Shown here: positions 4,965 to 6,136 of the stretch, one piece after another
Position numbering within the stretch: position 1 is the first letter of the stretch
How the letters are laid out: each line of letters starts with the position of its first letter
Assembly: GCA_041666425.1 (NCBI GenBank)
Contig: JBAYHA010000051.1
Coordinates: 1 to 6,136, forward strand
Source: JBAYHA01 sp041666425
GTDB taxonomy: Bacteria; Patescibacteriota; Patescibacteriia; UBA11705; JABHMO01
Length of the DNA: 6,136 nt
Direction of reading: 5' to 3'
Translations under genes and position numbers: made by a program
The notes under the pieces: model-generated
The model's input: only the letters and a program-made list of their open reading frames with translations
The model's database searches: none
Told to the model about the DNA's origin: nothing

Positions 4965-5849
4965 ATGTCCAATAATATTTATAATAATTTGGATGAAAAA
5001 GAGCTTAAGGTCGGTTATTGGTGGGTGACTCATCGCGTTCAGCTTCGGCAACTTTTTTATATTTTTTTTGGAATTATCGCGATATTCTTTTTATTTTTTG
5101 GTTTTGGAGGATTGGTCAAATTTTATATTATCGATCGGGGTGAACATTTGGCGTTAGAAAACGATTTGGTAAAACCAAAGTTGAATTATGTCGCTTTGTC
5201 CGAAGTCAACACGCCCAAGAATTTGCAAATTGCCAATAGTTGGGTGATAAAAGCCAAAGAGGGTCATTATGATTTTGTCGCCGAAGTAAGCAATCCAAAC
5301 AAAAAATGGTATGCCAAAAGTTTTGTTTATTATTTTGTTTTTGGCGACCAAAAAACCGAATCAAAAACCGGTTATATTTTACCGGAGAGTACGCGTTATT
5401 TGCTGGATTTGAATTTTTTGTCAGACGCGGGAATCAAAGAAGCTAATTTGATTATCGAAAATATTTCTTGGCAAAAAGTTGATGATGATTTTGCTGTGGT
5501 AAAAAACAAAATGTTGCAGTTGCGAGTCGAAGATATTGCTTTTGTGTCCGCCCAATCAAATTCAGCCACGGAAAAAGAAAATATTACCAATGTGAGTTTT
5601 GCCGTTAATAATCTTTCAAATTATAATTATTGGCAACCTTCTTTTGTGGTGTTGCTTTTGCGACGCGGAGAAATGTTTGCGGTTAGCAGTTTGCTCTCGC
5701 CAAAATTGGACTCAAAAGAACGACGAGTGGAAAGTTTAAATATTTTTCAATATTTGCCAAGAGATGTGGAAGTAAAAATTGTGCCGGAAATAAATATTCT
5801 TGATCCGGCTGTTTTTAAGAGTTTTGATTTGCAACAAAATTTGCGTTAA
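4965..5849 (+). CDS. Single-pass membrane protein of unknown function with two similar beta-rich segments
   Basis: I do not recognise a named family. The 294-residue product has a charged N-terminal tail (1-28) and one strongly hydrophobic segment (about 29-55). The rest (about 56-294) is soluble and probably lies outside the membrane, though topology is not proven. Two stretches look alike: about 102-150 (YDFVAEVSNPNKKWYAKSF onward) and about 206-262 (NITNVSFAVNNLSNYNYWQP onward). Each has a beta strand, an Asn-containing turn, an aromatic-rich strand, a charged turn and a closing strand. This recalls FxLYD-like or other Ig-type beta sandwiches, but that is a guess from pattern. The gene has its own promoter and a strong terminator, so it appears monocistronic, with a FtsW/RodA gene next. 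A role at the cell envelope is plausible from the membrane anchor and neighbour only. Base use matches its neighbours, with no sign of transfer. Confidence 0.85.
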   Translation: MSNNIYNNLDEKELKVGYWWVTHRVQLRQLFYIFFGIIAIFFLFFGFGGLVKFYIIDRGEHLALENDLVKPKLNYVALSEVNTPKNLQIANSWVIKAKEGHYDFVAEVSNPNKKWYAKSFVYYFVFGDQKTESKTGYILPESTRYLLDLNFLSDAGIKEANLIIENISWQKVDDDFAVVKNKMLQLRVEDIAFVSAQSNSATEKENITNVSFAVNNLSNYNYWQPSFVVLLLRRGEMFAVSSLLSPKLDSKERRVESLNIFQYLPRDVEVKIVPEINILDPAVFKSFDLQQNLR

Positions 5850-5859
5850 TTTTTTATCG

Positions 5860-5889
5860 CAAAAAAATCCCCGAGTTGGGATTTTTTTG
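5860..5889 (+). terminator. Strong rho-independent terminator after the unknown membrane protein gene
   Basis: Arms 5860-5871 (CAAAAAAATCCC) and 5878-5889 (GGGATTTTTTTG) are exact complements around the loop CGAGTT. The right arm contains a seven-base T run. It begins 11 bases after the stop codon. The A run in the left arm means it may also act in the opposite direction. Confidence 0.85.
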
Positions 5890-5901
5890 TTTGTCAAAGA
5901 T

Positions 5902-5930
5902 TTCACAAAAAAACAATCTTCGTGTAAGAT
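5902..5930 (+). promoter_or_regulatory. Possible promoter for the FtsW/RodA gene, nearly leaderless
   Basis: TTCACA (5902-5907) is one base from the TTGACA consensus and is followed, after a 17-base spacer, by TAAGAT (5925-5930). The predicted start, near 5936-5938, is only two to four bases before the ATG at 5940, so the mRNA may have almost no leader. The -10 is a moderate match. Confidence 0.45.
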
Positions 5931-5939
5931 GATTACATT

Positions 5940-6136
5940 ATGTTGCAACTCTCTTTGCAAAAAATAAAAAAATTCGATTGGTTATTGACCGGTGCCTTTT
6001 TTTTGCTTTTTTTGTTGGGACTTTCGGCAATTTACAGTGTCGGGCTGAATCAAGAATTTGCCGGCTCCAGTAATTTTGAAAAGCAGGTTTTTTTTGCTTT
6101 ATTGGGGGTTGGTTGTTTTTTCTTTTTGGGTGTAAA
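5940..6136 (+). CDS. FtsW/RodA/SpoVE-family peptidoglycan polymerase, N-terminal part, cut by the window edge
   Basis: SEDS proteins of this family polymerise glycan strands from lipid II in the membrane, together with a class B penicillin-binding protein. RodA acts in elongation and FtsW in division. The 65 visible residues open with a short basic tail ending KKFDWLL, then a first membrane helix (about 14-34) ending in the typical GLSAIYSVG (27-35). A short outer loop ends in FEKQVFFALLG (46-56), which begins the second helix; this layout is characteristic of the family's start. The conserved catalytic Asp and later helices are beyond the right edge, so FtsW and RodA cannot be told apart, though the short N-terminus with DWLL leans towards RodA. 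The start at 5940-5942 gives the expected N-terminus. No Shine-Dalgarno sequence is present. It follows a terminator and probably has its own promoter. Confidence 0.85.
   Translation, partial: MLQLSLQKIKKFDWLLTGAFFLLFLLGLSAIYSVGLNQEFAGSSNFEKQVFFALLGVGCFFFLGV

Noticed and set aside
1..6136. CRISPR array, insertion sequence, toxin-antitoxin, defence or biosynthetic system
   Set aside because: No spaced direct repeats, transposase, nuclease or paired small ORFs are present; all long frames belong to housekeeping genes or the one unknown membrane protein.
1..6136. Alternative genetic code with TGA reassigned, as in some Patescibacteria
   Set aside because: All recognised genes read through at expected length with the standard code and end in TAA; no in-frame TGA interrupts a conserved domain.

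Overview
This is a 6.1 kb, AT-rich stretch of a bacterial chromosome holding core housekeeping genes. Compact genes, very short AT-rich intergenic regions, TAA at all six visible stop codons, no recognisable Shine-Dalgarno sequence before any gene, and the mix of families suggest a Candidate Phyla Radiation (Patescibacteria, probably Parcubacteria-like) genome. That placement is inference; no rRNA or species-specific marker is present.

Most genes lie on the minus strand. Read in the direction of transcription (high to low coordinate) they are gyrB (DNA gyrase B), secE (translocon subunit), nusG (elongation factor), rplK (L11), rplA (L1) and, after a terminator region, the first part of a deoxycytidylate deaminase that runs off the left edge. 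secE-nusG-rplK-rplA is a classic conserved bacterial cluster. It has a well-formed sigma70-type promoter before secE (2601-2629) and a bidirectional terminator after rplA (394-424). The usual continuation, rplJ-rplL, is missing here.

From about 4,912 onward the plus strand is used. A 294-residue membrane-anchored protein of unknown function (4965-5849) ends at a strong terminator (5860-5889). The start of a FtsW/RodA-family cell-wall polymerase then runs off the right edge.

The genes themselves are ordinary. The more interesting material is between them: a perfect 24-bp-arm palindrome filling the gap between the divergent gyrB and plus-strand promoters (4861-4911); two mutually exclusive RNA pairings between rplK and rplA that look like an attenuator (1138-1206); a terminator-like hairpin immediately before the deaminase start codon (202-227); and a hairpin at the very 5' end of the predicted secE transcript. 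I see no mobile gene, CRISPR array, tRNA, rRNA, defence system or other clearly new system.
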